Shown: piece by piece, positions 18,267 through 25,977 of the stretch
How positions within the stretch are numbered: the stretch's first letter is position 1
Layout: the number at the start of each line of letters is the position of its first letter
Assembly: GCF_004327355.1 (NCBI RefSeq)
Contig: NZ_QJUM01000016.1
Coordinates: forward strand, 62,001-126,000
Reading direction: 5' to 3'
DNA: 64,000 nt
Source: Phytopseudomonas dryadis
GTDB lineage: Bacteria > Pseudomonadota > Gammaproteobacteria > Pseudomonadales > Pseudomonadaceae
Notes under the pieces: model-generated
What the model was told of the DNA's origin: nothing
Database searches by the model: none
What the model saw: only the letters and a program-made list of their open reading frames with translations
Program-made: the position numbers and the translations under genes

Positions 18267-18958
18267 GTCGTACTCCAGGGTGCAGGGCTAAAAACGGGCT
18301 GAACGGCCGTACCCGCAGGTACCGGCATCGCCTCTCGTAATGTCGTGCTGCGCACGGCGCCAGGCACCGGCGAAGCACCGCACCCGCGTCGAACGGCGGT
18401 CGGTGCGCTGCAGGCGAAATTGCAGGTTGCATGCCAGAACCTGGCCTGCACCAGGAGTGCGCCCGTGCTGTTCGTCGCCTTCCCGGGCCCGGAAAAGGTG
18501 AATCCCGAATGCGCCCGCAGCGCCCGCATCGTGAACAAAAACAGTGATTTAAGTCCGGTTTTTTGTTGTTTTTTAGGTCAAAAAACCACTAAAAAATCGA
18601 CAAATTTTCAAGCTGAAAAAGCATGATTTTTTTGTTGCTCATGGCCCTGATGCGATAGGGCCATGCGCTGGAAAATTAGCCGGGTAACACCCTTGAATGA
18701 TCGGGGTTTCTGTTTTTATTTAATTCATATTGTTGTTTTTTAAGGATTTATTTTTATATTTCCGTTTCGGTGATGGGTTTTTCCACGCGTTACCAATCTG
18801 CACAGTCCTGGTGCTTTTGCGTGAAAATTGCACCAATTTGAACAGAAATATTTTTCGGATAATTCAATTGACAATTCACGTAATTGTGACGATTTTAGAT
18901 TTAGCGAATCGGCGGCCTCGTGCTGCCACGCCAGTAACGTTCGAGAAGGTGCATGGGC
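18267..18958. other. Long divergent regulatory region with an AT-rich core, no gene seen
   Basis: This 692-base stretch lies between the liv-type operon and the iac cluster. I see no supported gene. From about 18530 to 18900 the sequence turns conspicuously A/T-rich, with many A and T runs, unlike the GC-rich surroundings. It contains an inverted repeat GGTTTTTT/AAAAAACC at 18557-18587, a 9-bp hairpin CATGGCCCT/AGGGCCATG at 18640-18665, a perfect TTGACA box at 18868-18873 and the dyad at 18871-18887. Such A/T tracts are typical targets of Pseudomonas MvaT/MvaU silencers, a possible extra layer of control (inference). Confidence 0.6.
18868..18887 (+). promoter_or_regulatory. iac promoter -35 box with overlapping operator-like dyad
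   Basis: A consensus TTGACA lies at 18868-18873. Overlapping it, ACAATT (18871-18876) and AATTGT (18882-18887) form a perfect inverted repeat around CACGT, placing a dyad in the -35/spacer zone where a repressor would block RNA polymerase. No equally good -10 box is visible at 17 bases; weak candidates lie at 18891-18900. The known regulator of iac genes is the MarR-type repressor IacR, whose sites are palindromic, but no iacR is present in this window. The same 11-mer is found upstream of the AraC/XylS gene at 1690-1700. Confidence 0.55.
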
Positions 18959-20080
18959 ATGACGATGGTGATCGAGCAGATGACGCTGGGGGGGACCGGC
19001 CCGACGGTGATGGTGAAGGACACCATCGATATCGCCGGCTATCCGACCCGTGCCTCCAGCCGTGCCCTGCAGGATGCCGCAGCGGCCCCGCAGCACGCCG
19101 CGGTGGTCGACAACCTGCTGGCCAGCGGCTGCCGCATCGTCGGCAAGACCGTCCTGCACGAGCTGGCCTACGGCACCACGGGTATCAACCATTACGCCGG
19201 CACTGCCGAGAACCCGCGTTATCCGGGACGCATTCCCGGTGGTTCCTCCAGCGGCTCGGCCGCGGCCGTGGCCGCCGGGCTCTGCGATTTTTCCCTGGGC
19301 ACCGACACCGGCGGTTCGGTACGCATTCCGGCCTGCTGCTGTGGCGTGTTCGGTCTCAAGCCGACCTTCGGCCGTATCGATCGTCGTGGCGTGATGCCGG
19401 CCCAGAGCAGCCTGGATTGTGTCGGTCCCTTCGCGGCCAGCCTGTCCATGCTGGTCGAGGCGATGCGGGCCATCGATCCCTCTTTTCAGCCACTGCCCGA
19501 GGTGGCCGATCTGCGCATCGGGGTGATCGCCGTCGAGGCGTCTGCCGAGGTGCGGCGCGCGATTGACGCCGTGCTGGCTGCCAGCGGCCTGGTGCAGGGC
19601 AAGGTGCTGCTGGCGAGCATGTCGGCGGCCTATGACGCCGGCATGGTGGTGATCAACCGCGAGACCTGGAACGCCTGCGGGCATCTGCTCGAGACCGGCC
19701 TGGTCGCCGCGGATGTCGCCGGCCGCCTGCGGGCCGCCGGGCAGACCAGCGATGCGGCGCTGGCCGCCGCCGAACAGGTGCGCGCCAACTTTACCGCCGA
19801 GGTGGATGCAGCGCTCAAGCGCTTCCCGGTTCTGGCCTTGCCGACCATGCCCGACTACCCGCTGCGTCTCGAAGAGGCGGCGGACACCCGCGCGGTGCTG
19901 GGCATGACGGCCTTCGTGCGGCCGTTCAATCTTTCCGGCCACCCGGCGCTGAGCATTCCCTTCGCAGGGGAATCCGCTCTGCCGGTCGGCCTGCAACTGA
20001 TCGCCGCCAAGGGCGCCGACGAACTGCTTCTGGCAGTCGCCGGCGAACTGTTGCGGCGTCTCGATTCCAACCTTCTCTGA
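18959..20080 (+). CDS. iacH: Amidase-signature protein IacH of the IAA catabolic cluster
   Basis: This 373-residue amidase-signature hydrolase shows K20 in VMVKDTID, the Ser-rich GGSSSGS around residues 94-100 (cis-Ser) and nucleophile S120 in DTGGSVR, the Lys-cisSer-Ser triad of the family. It is shorter than most amidases (about 450-500). AGAAGG is 9 bases before the ATG at 18959 and only 3 before the one at 18953, so 18959 is preferred. In known iac clusters, including the iacHABICDEFG order of Acinetobacter, an amidase-like iacH accompanies the oxygenases; it is not established which amide or related bond it cleaves in IAA breakdown. It is the first gene of the cluster, directly behind the promoter and dyad at 18868-18887. 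Confidence 0.88.
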   Translation: MTMVIEQMTLGGTGPTVMVKDTIDIAGYPTRASSRALQDAAAAPQHAAVVDNLLASGCRIVGKTVLHELAYGTTGINHYAGTAENPRYPGRIPGGSSSGSAAAVAAGLCDFSLGTDTGGSVRIPACCCGVFGLKPTFGRIDRRGVMPAQSSLDCVGPFAASLSMLVEAMRAIDPSFQPLPEVADLRIGVIAVEASAEVRRAIDAVLAASGLVQGKVLLASMSAAYDAGMVVINRETWNACGHLLETGLVAADVAGRLRAAGQTSDAALAAAEQVRANFTAEVDAALKRFPVLALPTMPDYPLRLEEAADTRAVLGMTAFVRPFNLSGHPALSIPFAGESALPVGLQLIAAKGADELLLAVAGELLRRLDSNLL

Positions 20081-20094
20081 TCGTGGAGCCTGTC

Positions 20095-21267
20095 ATGACT
20101 TCGCTCAACCTGGCCGGCAACGGGTCGCCTGCCGCCATCACCGACAACCAGGCCTTTGCCGACCTGCTCGTCGCCATCAAGCAGCGTGCGCGCAGCGGCG
20201 AGTTCGACCGCCTCGGCCATATCGCCGAGGACGTGATCGATGCCTTCAAGTCCCTGGGCGTATACCGCGCCCTGGTGCCCCGGCGTTTCGGCGGCGACGA
20301 GCGCTCGCCGGGCGAGTTCTGCGCCATGGTCGAGGCAATTTCCAAGGCCGACGGTTCCGCCGGCTGGGTCGCCAGCTTCGGCATGAGCCCGGTGTACCTG
20401 GCGTCGCTGCCGCTGGACACCATCCGCCAGGTCTATGCCAACGGCCCGGACGTGGTCTTCGCCGGCGGCATCTTCCCGCCGCAGCCGGCCGAATCGGTTG
20501 CCGGCGGCTTCAGGGTCAATGGTCGCTGGAAGTACTCCAGCGGCTGCATGGGCGCCTCGCTGGTGGGGGTCGGCATCGCGCCGAAGAACGGCGACAAGCT
20601 GGATCTGCCACGCCTGGCGGTGATGCCGCAGAGCAAGGCGCGCATCGAACAGACCTGGGACACCGTCGGCCTGCTCGGCACCGGCAGCCACGACCTGGTG
20701 GTCGAGGATGTGGTGGTGCCCGAGCAATGGACCTTCGTGCGCGGTGGCGCGGCCAACCTCGACGAGCCGTTCTTCCGTTACCCGTCGCTGTCCTTCGCCA
20801 CCCAGGTGCTTTCCGTGGTCGGGCTCGGCGTGGCCCGGGCCGCGCTGGACGAACTGCGCGACATGGCCGCCGGGCGCGTCTCGGTAACCGGCGCGCCGGC
20901 GTTGGCCGAGCGGCCCCTGGCCCAGGTCGAGATCGCCAAGGCCGAGGCCGCGCTGCGGGCGGCCCGGGCCTTCTTCTTCGATTCCATCGACGACGCCTGG
21001 CAGTCGGTGCTGGCCGGCAACCCGGTGTCCAGCGAACAGACCAACCTGCTGCGCCTGTCCTCGACCCACGCCACCCGGGTCGCCGCGGACGTGGCGCGTA
21101 CCGCGCAGATGCTCTCGGGCATGACCGGCATCTACAACAGCAGCCCGCTGGCGCGCTGCGTCAACGACGCCCAGGTGGTCACCCAGCACGCCTTCATGGG
21201 CGACGTCACCTACCAGAATGCCGGCGCCATCTTCTTCGGCAAGCAGCCCTTGCCGGGCTACCTCTGA
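20095..21267 (+). CDS. iacA: Flavin-dependent indole-ring monooxygenase IacA (acyl-CoA dehydrogenase fold)
   Basis: This 390-residue protein has the acyl-CoA dehydrogenase/HpaB-C-like two-component monooxygenase fold, with SKADGSAGWVASFGMSPVYL, TWDTVGLLGTGSHDLVVEDVVVP and a C-terminal helical domain ending QNAGAIFFGKQPLPGYL. In characterised iac clusters IacA carries out the first oxidation of the indole ring of IAA, using reduced flavin supplied by IacG. The start at 20095 follows GGAG with a 6-base gap; a GTG at 20083 is in frame but less well placed. The gene lies 14 bases after iacH and 19 before iacB, so the set is read as one transcript. It lacks the catalytic Glu context of true acyl-CoA dehydrogenases, in keeping with an oxygenase. 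Confidence 0.9.
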   Translation: MTSLNLAGNGSPAAITDNQAFADLLVAIKQRARSGEFDRLGHIAEDVIDAFKSLGVYRALVPRRFGGDERSPGEFCAMVEAISKADGSAGWVASFGMSPVYLASLPLDTIRQVYANGPDVVFAGGIFPPQPAESVAGGFRVNGRWKYSSGCMGASLVGVGIAPKNGDKLDLPRLAVMPQSKARIEQTWDTVGLLGTGSHDLVVEDVVVPEQWTFVRGGAANLDEPFFRYPSLSFATQVLSVVGLGVARAALDELRDMAAGRVSVTGAPALAERPLAQVEIAKAEAALRAARAFFFDSIDDAWQSVLAGNPVSSEQTNLLRLSSTHATRVAADVARTAQMLSGMTGIYNSSPLARCVNDAQVVTQHAFMGDVTYQNAGAIFFGKQPLPGYL

Positions 21268-21286
21268 CCCGTTTCCGGAGCCAATC

Positions 21287-21649
21287 ATGAGCGAGAAAAA
21301 ACCATTGCGCGTGCTGTTCTGCATGGGCATCAACCAGAACTTCTTCGACGCCCCGCGCGAGGAGCAACTGGAAGTCTGGGCGGCGTTCAGCGCCATGTGG
21401 AACGGCATCCACGACCTGCCCGGGGTCAAGGTGTTCGGCAACATGGACGACGACCAGAGCATGGTCGGACCCAGCAGCGGCTACCCCTGGACCACCTACC
21501 TGCTGGCCGATGTGCCGGACATCGACACCGTGCACGCCGCCTGCAACCTGTTCCGCAGCACGCCGGTGGGTGAAGGCACCTACAAGCTGTGGCGCTACGC
21601 CAAGGTCGAGGCCCGTACCGGCCGCGAACTGATCATCCAGCGCGCGTGA
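21287..21649 (+). CDS. iacB: Small conserved protein IacB, function unclear
   Basis: This 120-residue soluble protein has no signal peptide or membrane segment. It contains FCMGINQNFFDAPREEQ, DLPGVKVFGNMDDDQSMVGPSSG and a C-terminal KLWRYAKVEARTGRELII. Position and size identify it as IacB, present between iacA and iacI or iacC in known clusters. No enzyme motif is obvious; the compact alpha-plus-beta look would allow a dimeric ferredoxin-like fold, which is only a guess. GGAG lies 6 bases before the ATG at 21287. The product may assist an early or middle step of IAA oxidation, since it is conserved with the oxygenase genes. Confidence 0.8.
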   Translation: MSEKKPLRVLFCMGINQNFFDAPREEQLEVWAAFSAMWNGIHDLPGVKVFGNMDDDQSMVGPSSGYPWTTYLLADVPDIDTVHAACNLFRSTPVGEGTYKLWRYAKVEARTGRELIIQRA

Positions 21650-21654
21650 CCGCC

Positions 21655-22185
21655 ATGTCCGACCAAGCCCGCATCGCCGACCTCGCAGCGCGCCTCGAGC
21701 GCTTCGAAACCGAGCACGCCGTTCGCGCCTGCATGAACCGCTACATGGCGCTGTGCGACGCCCTCGACGCCAGCACACCGCTGGACCAGCTGGCCGGCCT
21801 GTTCACCACCGATGCGGTCTGGGAAGGCAAGGGCGCCAAGTACGCCGGCGCCTTCGGTGGCTACCGCGGTCGCGAGGCGATCGGTGCGATGTTCGCCACC
21901 TACATGAAGACCCCGGCGCACTTCGCCCTCAACGTGCACTTTCTCACCAGCGAGCTGATCGAGGTGACCGCGCAAGGCGCATTGGGTAGCTGGGTGATGT
22001 TGCAGACCTCGACCTTCGCCAGCGGCGCCTCGCACCTCAATGCGGCGCGCCTGAGCGTGCGTTTCGCCGAGGAGGACGGGCAATGGCGCATGGCGCATTT
22101 CCAGACCGAGAACCTGTTCAGCCGCCCGGTGGAAGCGTGGAACAGCGAGGCCCAGCTGCCGGTTCCGGCCAAGCCGGGGCAATGA
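21655..22185 (+). CDS. iacI: SnoaL/nuclear-transport-factor-2-like protein IacI
   Basis: This 176-residue protein shows the SnoaL-like cone fold signature: FETEHAVRACMNRYMALCDALD, LAGLFTTDAVWEGKG and RVRFAEEDGQWRMAHFQ-type C-terminal strands (here VRFAEEDGQWRMAHFQ). Family members are small enzymes or ring-hydroxylating-dioxygenase beta-like subunits. Its place between iacB and iacC matches iacI of iacHABICDEFG clusters. The ATG at 21655 lies 5 bases past the iacB stop; a GTG at 21646 overlapping that stop is an alternative, and no strong ribosome-binding site is seen, so translation is probably coupled. A precise reaction is not established. Confidence 0.82.
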   Translation: MSDQARIADLAARLERFETEHAVRACMNRYMALCDALDASTPLDQLAGLFTTDAVWEGKGAKYAGAFGGYRGREAIGAMFATYMKTPAHFALNVHFLTSELIEVTAQGALGSWVMLQTSTFASGASHLNAARLSVRFAEEDGQWRMAHFQTENLFSRPVEAWNSEAQLPVPAKPGQ

Positions 22186-22234
22186 CCCGAGATTTTCTAT
22201 GCAGTCGGCCAGACAAGCCGACGAGGAGCCAACC

Positions 22235-23509
22235 GTGAACAACCTGATCGAAGCCGTGAACCTGGAATGCGACCCCGCCGAACTGGTGCAGGCCGACCGT
22301 GTGCACACCTCGCTGTACACCGACGCGCAACTGTTCGACGTGGAGATGGAAAAGATCTTCTACAGCACCTGGGTGTGGGTCGCCCACGTCAGCGAAATCC
22401 CCGACGCCGGCAGCTACAAGAGCACCTACATCGGCAAGCAGCCGGTGATCGTGGTGCGTGACCGCAAGAAGGCCGTGCACGTGCTGCTCAACCGCTGCCG
22501 CCACCGCGGCGCCACCGTCTGCGAGCACAAGAAGGGCAAGACCAACAGCTTCGTCTGCCCGTACCACGGCTGGGGCTACGCCCTGGACGGTTCGCTGCGC
22601 GGCATTCCGCACCCGGACAGCTACGGCGACTGCCTGGACAAGAGCGAGCTGCCGCTGGTCAGCCTGCGGGTCGAGGAATACGCCGGCATGCTGTTCGCCA
22701 CCTTCAAGGACGACATCGAGCCGCTGGTGGACTTCCTCGGCCCGGCGAAGAAGTGGATGGATCTGTTCATGAAGCAGGGCGCCGGTTACGGCATCAAGGT
22801 GCCGGGCGAGCACCGTTTCCGCTTCCCCGGCAACTGGAAGATCCAGCTGGAAAACACCACCGACGCCTACCACTTCCCGCTGGTGCACAAGTCGTTCCTG
22901 CACTCGGTGGATCAGCAGACCATGGACATGCTCGACTTCGTCGACGGCTCCGGCTACGTCGAAGACCTCGGCAACGGCCACAGCGTGATGGTCATGATTC
23001 CCGACCTGATCGACCTGGAAGCCAACCTCGAGGCGCCGATTCCCGCTCGTTTCGAAACCCTGGCCCAGGCACTGCGCGACGAAGGCATCGAGGAACGGCA
23101 GGTGCGCCGTATCGTCCGCGCGGTCGGTGGTTCGGGCTTCAACCTCAACCTGTTCCCCAACGTCGCCTGCTCGATGGCGTTCTTCCGCGTGTTGCAACCG
23201 ATCTCGGTCAACGAGACGGAGATCCACCACGCGGTGATCACCATGGACGGCGGCCCGGCCGTGGCCAACCGCTACCGCCTGCGCCTGCACGAACACTTCC
23301 AGGGCCCGATGGGCTTCGGCACGCCGGACGACTCCGAAGCCTGGGAGCGCGTGCAGAAGGGCGCCAGTGCCGGCGAAGACCTGTGGATCATGCTCAACCG
23401 CGGCCTGCCCGGCGAGAAGCCGAGCGAGGACGGGCGGGTCAGCGACGTGTCCGCCGAGACCGGCATGCGCGCGGCGTACCAGCAGTGGAAAAAGATGATG
23501 TCGGCCTGA
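22235..23509 (+). CDS. iacC: Rieske dioxygenase large subunit IacC
   Basis: This 424-residue ring-hydroxylating oxygenase alpha subunit begins with GTG at 22235, supported by GAGGAG 6 bases upstream. The Rieske 2Fe-2S centre is visible as C88-x-H90 and C108-x2-H111 (NRCRHRG and CPYHGWGY). The mononuclear iron site is D210-x2-H213-x4-H218 in NTTDAYHFPLVH. It pairs with the small subunit IacD and the reductase IacF; in known clusters this dioxygenase acts late in IAA breakdown on the way to catechol. It follows iacI after 49 bases and precedes iacD by 18 bases. No residue of either metal site is missing, so the enzyme looks functional. Confidence 0.93.
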   Translation: MNNLIEAVNLECDPAELVQADRVHTSLYTDAQLFDVEMEKIFYSTWVWVAHVSEIPDAGSYKSTYIGKQPVIVVRDRKKAVHVLLNRCRHRGATVCEHKKGKTNSFVCPYHGWGYALDGSLRGIPHPDSYGDCLDKSELPLVSLRVEEYAGMLFATFKDDIEPLVDFLGPAKKWMDLFMKQGAGYGIKVPGEHRFRFPGNWKIQLENTTDAYHFPLVHKSFLHSVDQQTMDMLDFVDGSGYVEDLGNGHSVMVMIPDLIDLEANLEAPIPARFETLAQALRDEGIEERQVRRIVRAVGGSGFNLNLFPNVACSMAFFRVLQPISVNETEIHHAVITMDGGPAVANRYRLRLHEHFQGPMGFGTPDDSEAWERVQKGASAGEDLWIMLNRGLPGEKPSEDGRVSDVSAETGMRAAYQQWKKMMSA

Positions 23510-23527
23510 CCGATGGAGAACGCGAAA

Positions 23528-24004
23528 ATGAATCTGCAACTGCTTCAGGAAGTCACCGCCTTCATCTGGCAGGAAGGCGACATGCTCGACCACGACGAAT
23601 ACGACGCCTGGCTGGCGCTGTGGGCGGACAAGGGCACCTATGTCATCCCCATCGACCCGAGCGAGGAGGATTTCGAGAACAGCCTCAACTACGCCTACGA
23701 TGACGCCCACATGCGCGAGCTGCGCGTGCAGCGCCTGATCGGCGGCGAGTCGATCTCCACCAGCCCGCGGCCGCGTACCGTGCGCAGCATTTCGCGGTTC
23801 CGCGTGCTGTTCAACGACGGCGAGTTCGTCACCGTGCGCTGTGCGCAGAACCTGCGCGAGTTCCGCAAGGACGTGCTCAAGCACTACAGCTCGGACACCG
23901 TGTACGAACTGCAGCGCAGCGGCGAGAGCTTCAAGATCCAGCGCAAGCTGATCCGCCTGATCAACTCCGACGATACCCTCGCGGGCATCGGCTACATCCT
24001 CTGA
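23528..24004 (+). CDS. iacD: Ring-hydroxylating dioxygenase small subunit IacD
   Basis: This 158-residue beta subunit has the usual cone-like fold of aromatic dioxygenase small subunits: LLQEVTAFIWQEGDMLDHDEYDAWLALW at the N terminus, RTVRSISRFRVLF in the middle and SGESFKIQRKLIRLINSDD near the end. It carries no cofactor and supports assembly of the alpha3beta3 oxygenase with IacC. The start at 23528 is chosen because GGAG lies about 9 bases upstream; the ATG at 23513 would overlap that site. It lies 10 bases before iacE. Confidence 0.9.
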   Translation: MNLQLLQEVTAFIWQEGDMLDHDEYDAWLALWADKGTYVIPIDPSEEDFENSLNYAYDDAHMRELRVQRLIGGESISTSPRPRTVRSISRFRVLFNDGEFVTVRCAQNLREFRKDVLKHYSSDTVYELQRSGESFKIQRKLIRLINSDDTLAGIGYIL

Positions 24005-24014
24005 GGGCCCGGCC

Positions 24015-24755
24015 ATGACGCAGATCGCACTGGTCACCGGCGCCGCCCAGGGGCTTGGCTACGCCATCGCCGGCCGGCTGTTCGCCGCCGGCTACGCGGT
24101 GGTCATCACCGACCTCTCTCTGGAGCGCGCCCAGGCCGCGGCCGAGGCCCTGGATGCCAGTGGCGAACGGGTGCTGGCGCTCAAGCTCGACGTCGCCAGC
24201 AAGGCCGATTTCGAGGCGGCGCTGGCCGCCACCCTGGCCCGTTTCGGCGCCCTGCAGGTGCTGGTCAACAACGCGGCGATGACCCTGACCACGCCGGTCA
24301 TGCAGATCAGCCCGGAAGAATTCGACCGCGTCATGAGCCTCAACAGTCGCAGCGTCTTCGTCGGTTGCCAGGTGTTCGGCGCGCACATGGCGGCGGCCGG
24401 CTACGGACGCATCGTCAACATGGCCTCGCTGGCCGGGCAGAACGGCGGTACCGCCACCGGCGCGCACTACGCCGCGTCCAAGGGCGCCATCGTCACCCTG
24501 ACCAAGATCTTCGCCAAGGAGCTGGCCGCCAATGGCGTGACGGTCAACGCCATCGCCCCGGGGCCGATCGACTCGCCCATGGTGCACGCGGCGGTACCGC
24601 CGCAGCGCATGGCCGGCATGCTCGCCAACATTCCGGTGGGGCGCCTGGGCGATGCGGATTTCCTCGGCGACCTGGTGGTGCAACTGGCGCGGCCGGAGGC
24701 CTATTTCACCACCGGGGCGACCTGGGATGTAAACGGCGGCCTGTTCATGCGCTGA
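24015..24755 (+). CDS. iacE: Short-chain dehydrogenase/reductase IacE
   Basis: This 246-residue classical SDR shows the nucleotide-binding TGAAQGLG at residues 8-15, NNAA at 85-88, and catalytic S138, Y152 and K156 in YAASK. In characterised clusters IacE works with IacA on the early hydroxylated or oxo-indole-3-acetic acid intermediates. The C-terminal [15 protein letters not shown] is the usual SDR ending. The gene follows iacD after 10 bases. Its stop overlaps the first base of a 156-base inverted-repeat element (24755-24910) that separates it from iacF. Confidence 0.92.
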   Translation: MTQIALVTGAAQGLGYAIAGRLFAAGYAVVITDLSLERAQAAAEALDASGERVLALKLDVASKADFEAALAATLARFGALQVLVNNAAMTLTTPVMQISPEEFDRVMSLNSRSVFVGCQVFGAHMAAAGYGRIVNMASLAGQNGGTATGAHYAASKGAIVTLTKIFAKELAANGVTVNAIAPGPIDSPMVHAAVPPQRMAGMLANIPVGRLGDADFLGDLVVQLARPEAYFTTGATWDVNGGLFMR

Positions 24756-24910
24756 GAGCCTGTACACGACTAGCTGCGCGTCGGCCAAACGGCGTCGAAA
24801 ACGACCTCGGAATGCTCATTTACATTCGTAAACTCGAATGCGAGCCCAGTCCGTTCCTCGGCCGCTTTCTCCTTGTTTGGCTCTAGCTCGCAAGGTCGTG
24901 AACACGCTCT
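24755..24910. repeat. MITE-like long inverted-repeat element between iacE and iacF
   Basis: The two ends, 24755-24770 and the reverse complement of 24895-24910, match at 14 of 16 bases (AGAGC..TGT.CACGAC). The symmetry continues inward with GCCAAAC, GAAA and GGAA blocks on both arms and ends at a perfect CATTCG-taaact-CGAATG loop at 24823-24840, almost exactly at the centre. The whole element could fold into one imperfect hairpin. It has no coding potential. It resembles non-autonomous palindromic repeats that recur in Pseudomonas genomes. Confidence 0.7.
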
Positions 24911-25005
24911 GGTAATGAGTCCCGGCATAAGACCGGGAAACGATTAATAACGAATGTCGGCGCTCGGCGCCGGCTCCTGAAGCGTGCAATACGGGTGAGC
25001 CCGAG

Positions 25006-25965
25006 ATGACTGAACAACTCCTGAAGGTACAGGTGCACAAGCGCCAGTTGCAGGGCGACGGTGTCGTCGTCCTCGACCTGATTCCGCTGGGCGGCGCCAC
25101 GCTGCCGGCCTTCGAAGCCGGCGCCCATGTGGACATCCACATCGCCCCCGGCCTGGTGCGCCAGTATTCGCTGTGCAGCGACCCGGCGGACAACGCCGTG
25201 TACCGCCTCGGCGTGCTCAGGGACCCGGCCTCGCGCGGCGGCTCCACGGGCGTGCACGACACCCTGCTGGAAGGCGCCGAGGTCGAGATCAGCGCGCCGC
25301 GCAACCTGTTCCCCTTGGCCAGCGATGCCAGGCGCTCGATCCTCATCGGCGGTGGCATCGGCATCACCCCGATGATCGCCATGGCCTATGCGCTGCATGC
25401 CAGGGGCGAGGCGTTCGAGCTGCACTACTGTGGCCGTTCGCGCAGCCGCAGCGCCTTTCTCGACGAGCTGCGGGGGGCCGCTTTCGCCGAGCGCGTGCAC
25501 ACCCATTTCGACGATGAAGCGCCCGCGCAGAAGCTCGATCTGGACGCCGTGCTCGGCCAGGCCGAAGCCGGCGTGCACCTCTACACCTGCGGCCCGTCCG
25601 GGTTCATGGACTGGGTGATCGGCGAGGCGCTGAAGCACGGTTATGCCGATGACCATATCCACCGCGAGTATTTCCAGGTGGACGTGGACAGCAGCGGCGA
25701 GAGTTTCGAAGTGGTCGCCGCGCGCAGCGGCAAGACGGTGCAGGTCGGCGAAGGGCAGAGCATCCTCGAGGCGCTGGCAGGCGTCGGCATCAAGATCGAG
25801 ATTTCCTGCGAGCAGGGCATCTGCGGCACCTGCCTGTGCGACGTGCTCGAAGGCGAGCCGGATCATCGCGACGTGTACCTCACCGACGACGAGAAAGCGG
25901 CCAACGACCAGATCCTGGTCTGCTGCTCTCGCGCCAAATCGAAAAAGCTGGTTCTGGATATCTGA
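25006..25965 (+). CDS. iacF: Dioxygenase reductase IacF (FAD, NAD and 2Fe-2S domains)
   Basis: This 319-residue phthalate-dioxygenase-reductase-type protein has a flavin-binding domain with R52-Q-Y54-S55, a nucleotide domain with IGGGIGITPMIAMA and YTCGPSGFMDW, and a C-terminal plant-type ferredoxin domain with cysteines C268, C273, C276 and C306. It passes electrons from NADH to the IacCD oxygenase. A 250-base gap, holding the inverted-repeat element and a small TCCCGG/CCGGGA hairpin at 24920-24938, separates it from iacE, so an internal promoter or reduced read-through is possible. The start codon at 25006 has only a weak purine-rich leader. Confidence 0.92.
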   Translation: MTEQLLKVQVHKRQLQGDGVVVLDLIPLGGATLPAFEAGAHVDIHIAPGLVRQYSLCSDPADNAVYRLGVLRDPASRGGSTGVHDTLLEGAEVEISAPRNLFPLASDARRSILIGGGIGITPMIAMAYALHARGEAFELHYCGRSRSRSAFLDELRGAAFAERVHTHFDDEAPAQKLDLDAVLGQAEAGVHLYTCGPSGFMDWVIGEALKHGYADDHIHREYFQVDVDSSGESFEVVAARSGKTVQVGEGQSILEALAGVGIKIEISCEQGICGTCLCDVLEGEPDHRDVYLTDDEKAANDQILVCCSRAKSKKLVLDI

Positions 25966-25977
25966 GGAGGCAGAACA

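Noticed and set aside
18640..18665. The 9-bp hairpin CATGGCCCT/AGGGCCATG as a rho-independent terminator
   Set aside because: The T-run lies before the stem on the plus strand and reads as an A-run after it on the minus strand, so it cannot be an intrinsic terminator in either direction.
18805..18825. Sigma-54 promoter upstream of iacH (TGGTGC...TTGC)
   Set aside because: The GG and GC elements are 7 bases apart rather than the required 10.
20083..20094. GTG start for iacA at 20083
   Set aside because: The ATG at 20095 has GGAG at the right distance, whereas the GGAG overlaps the codons following the GTG.
22118..24037. A 639-codon minus-strand open frame across iacC and iacD
   Set aside because: Antisense of the Rieske dioxygenase genes, with no recognisable domain.
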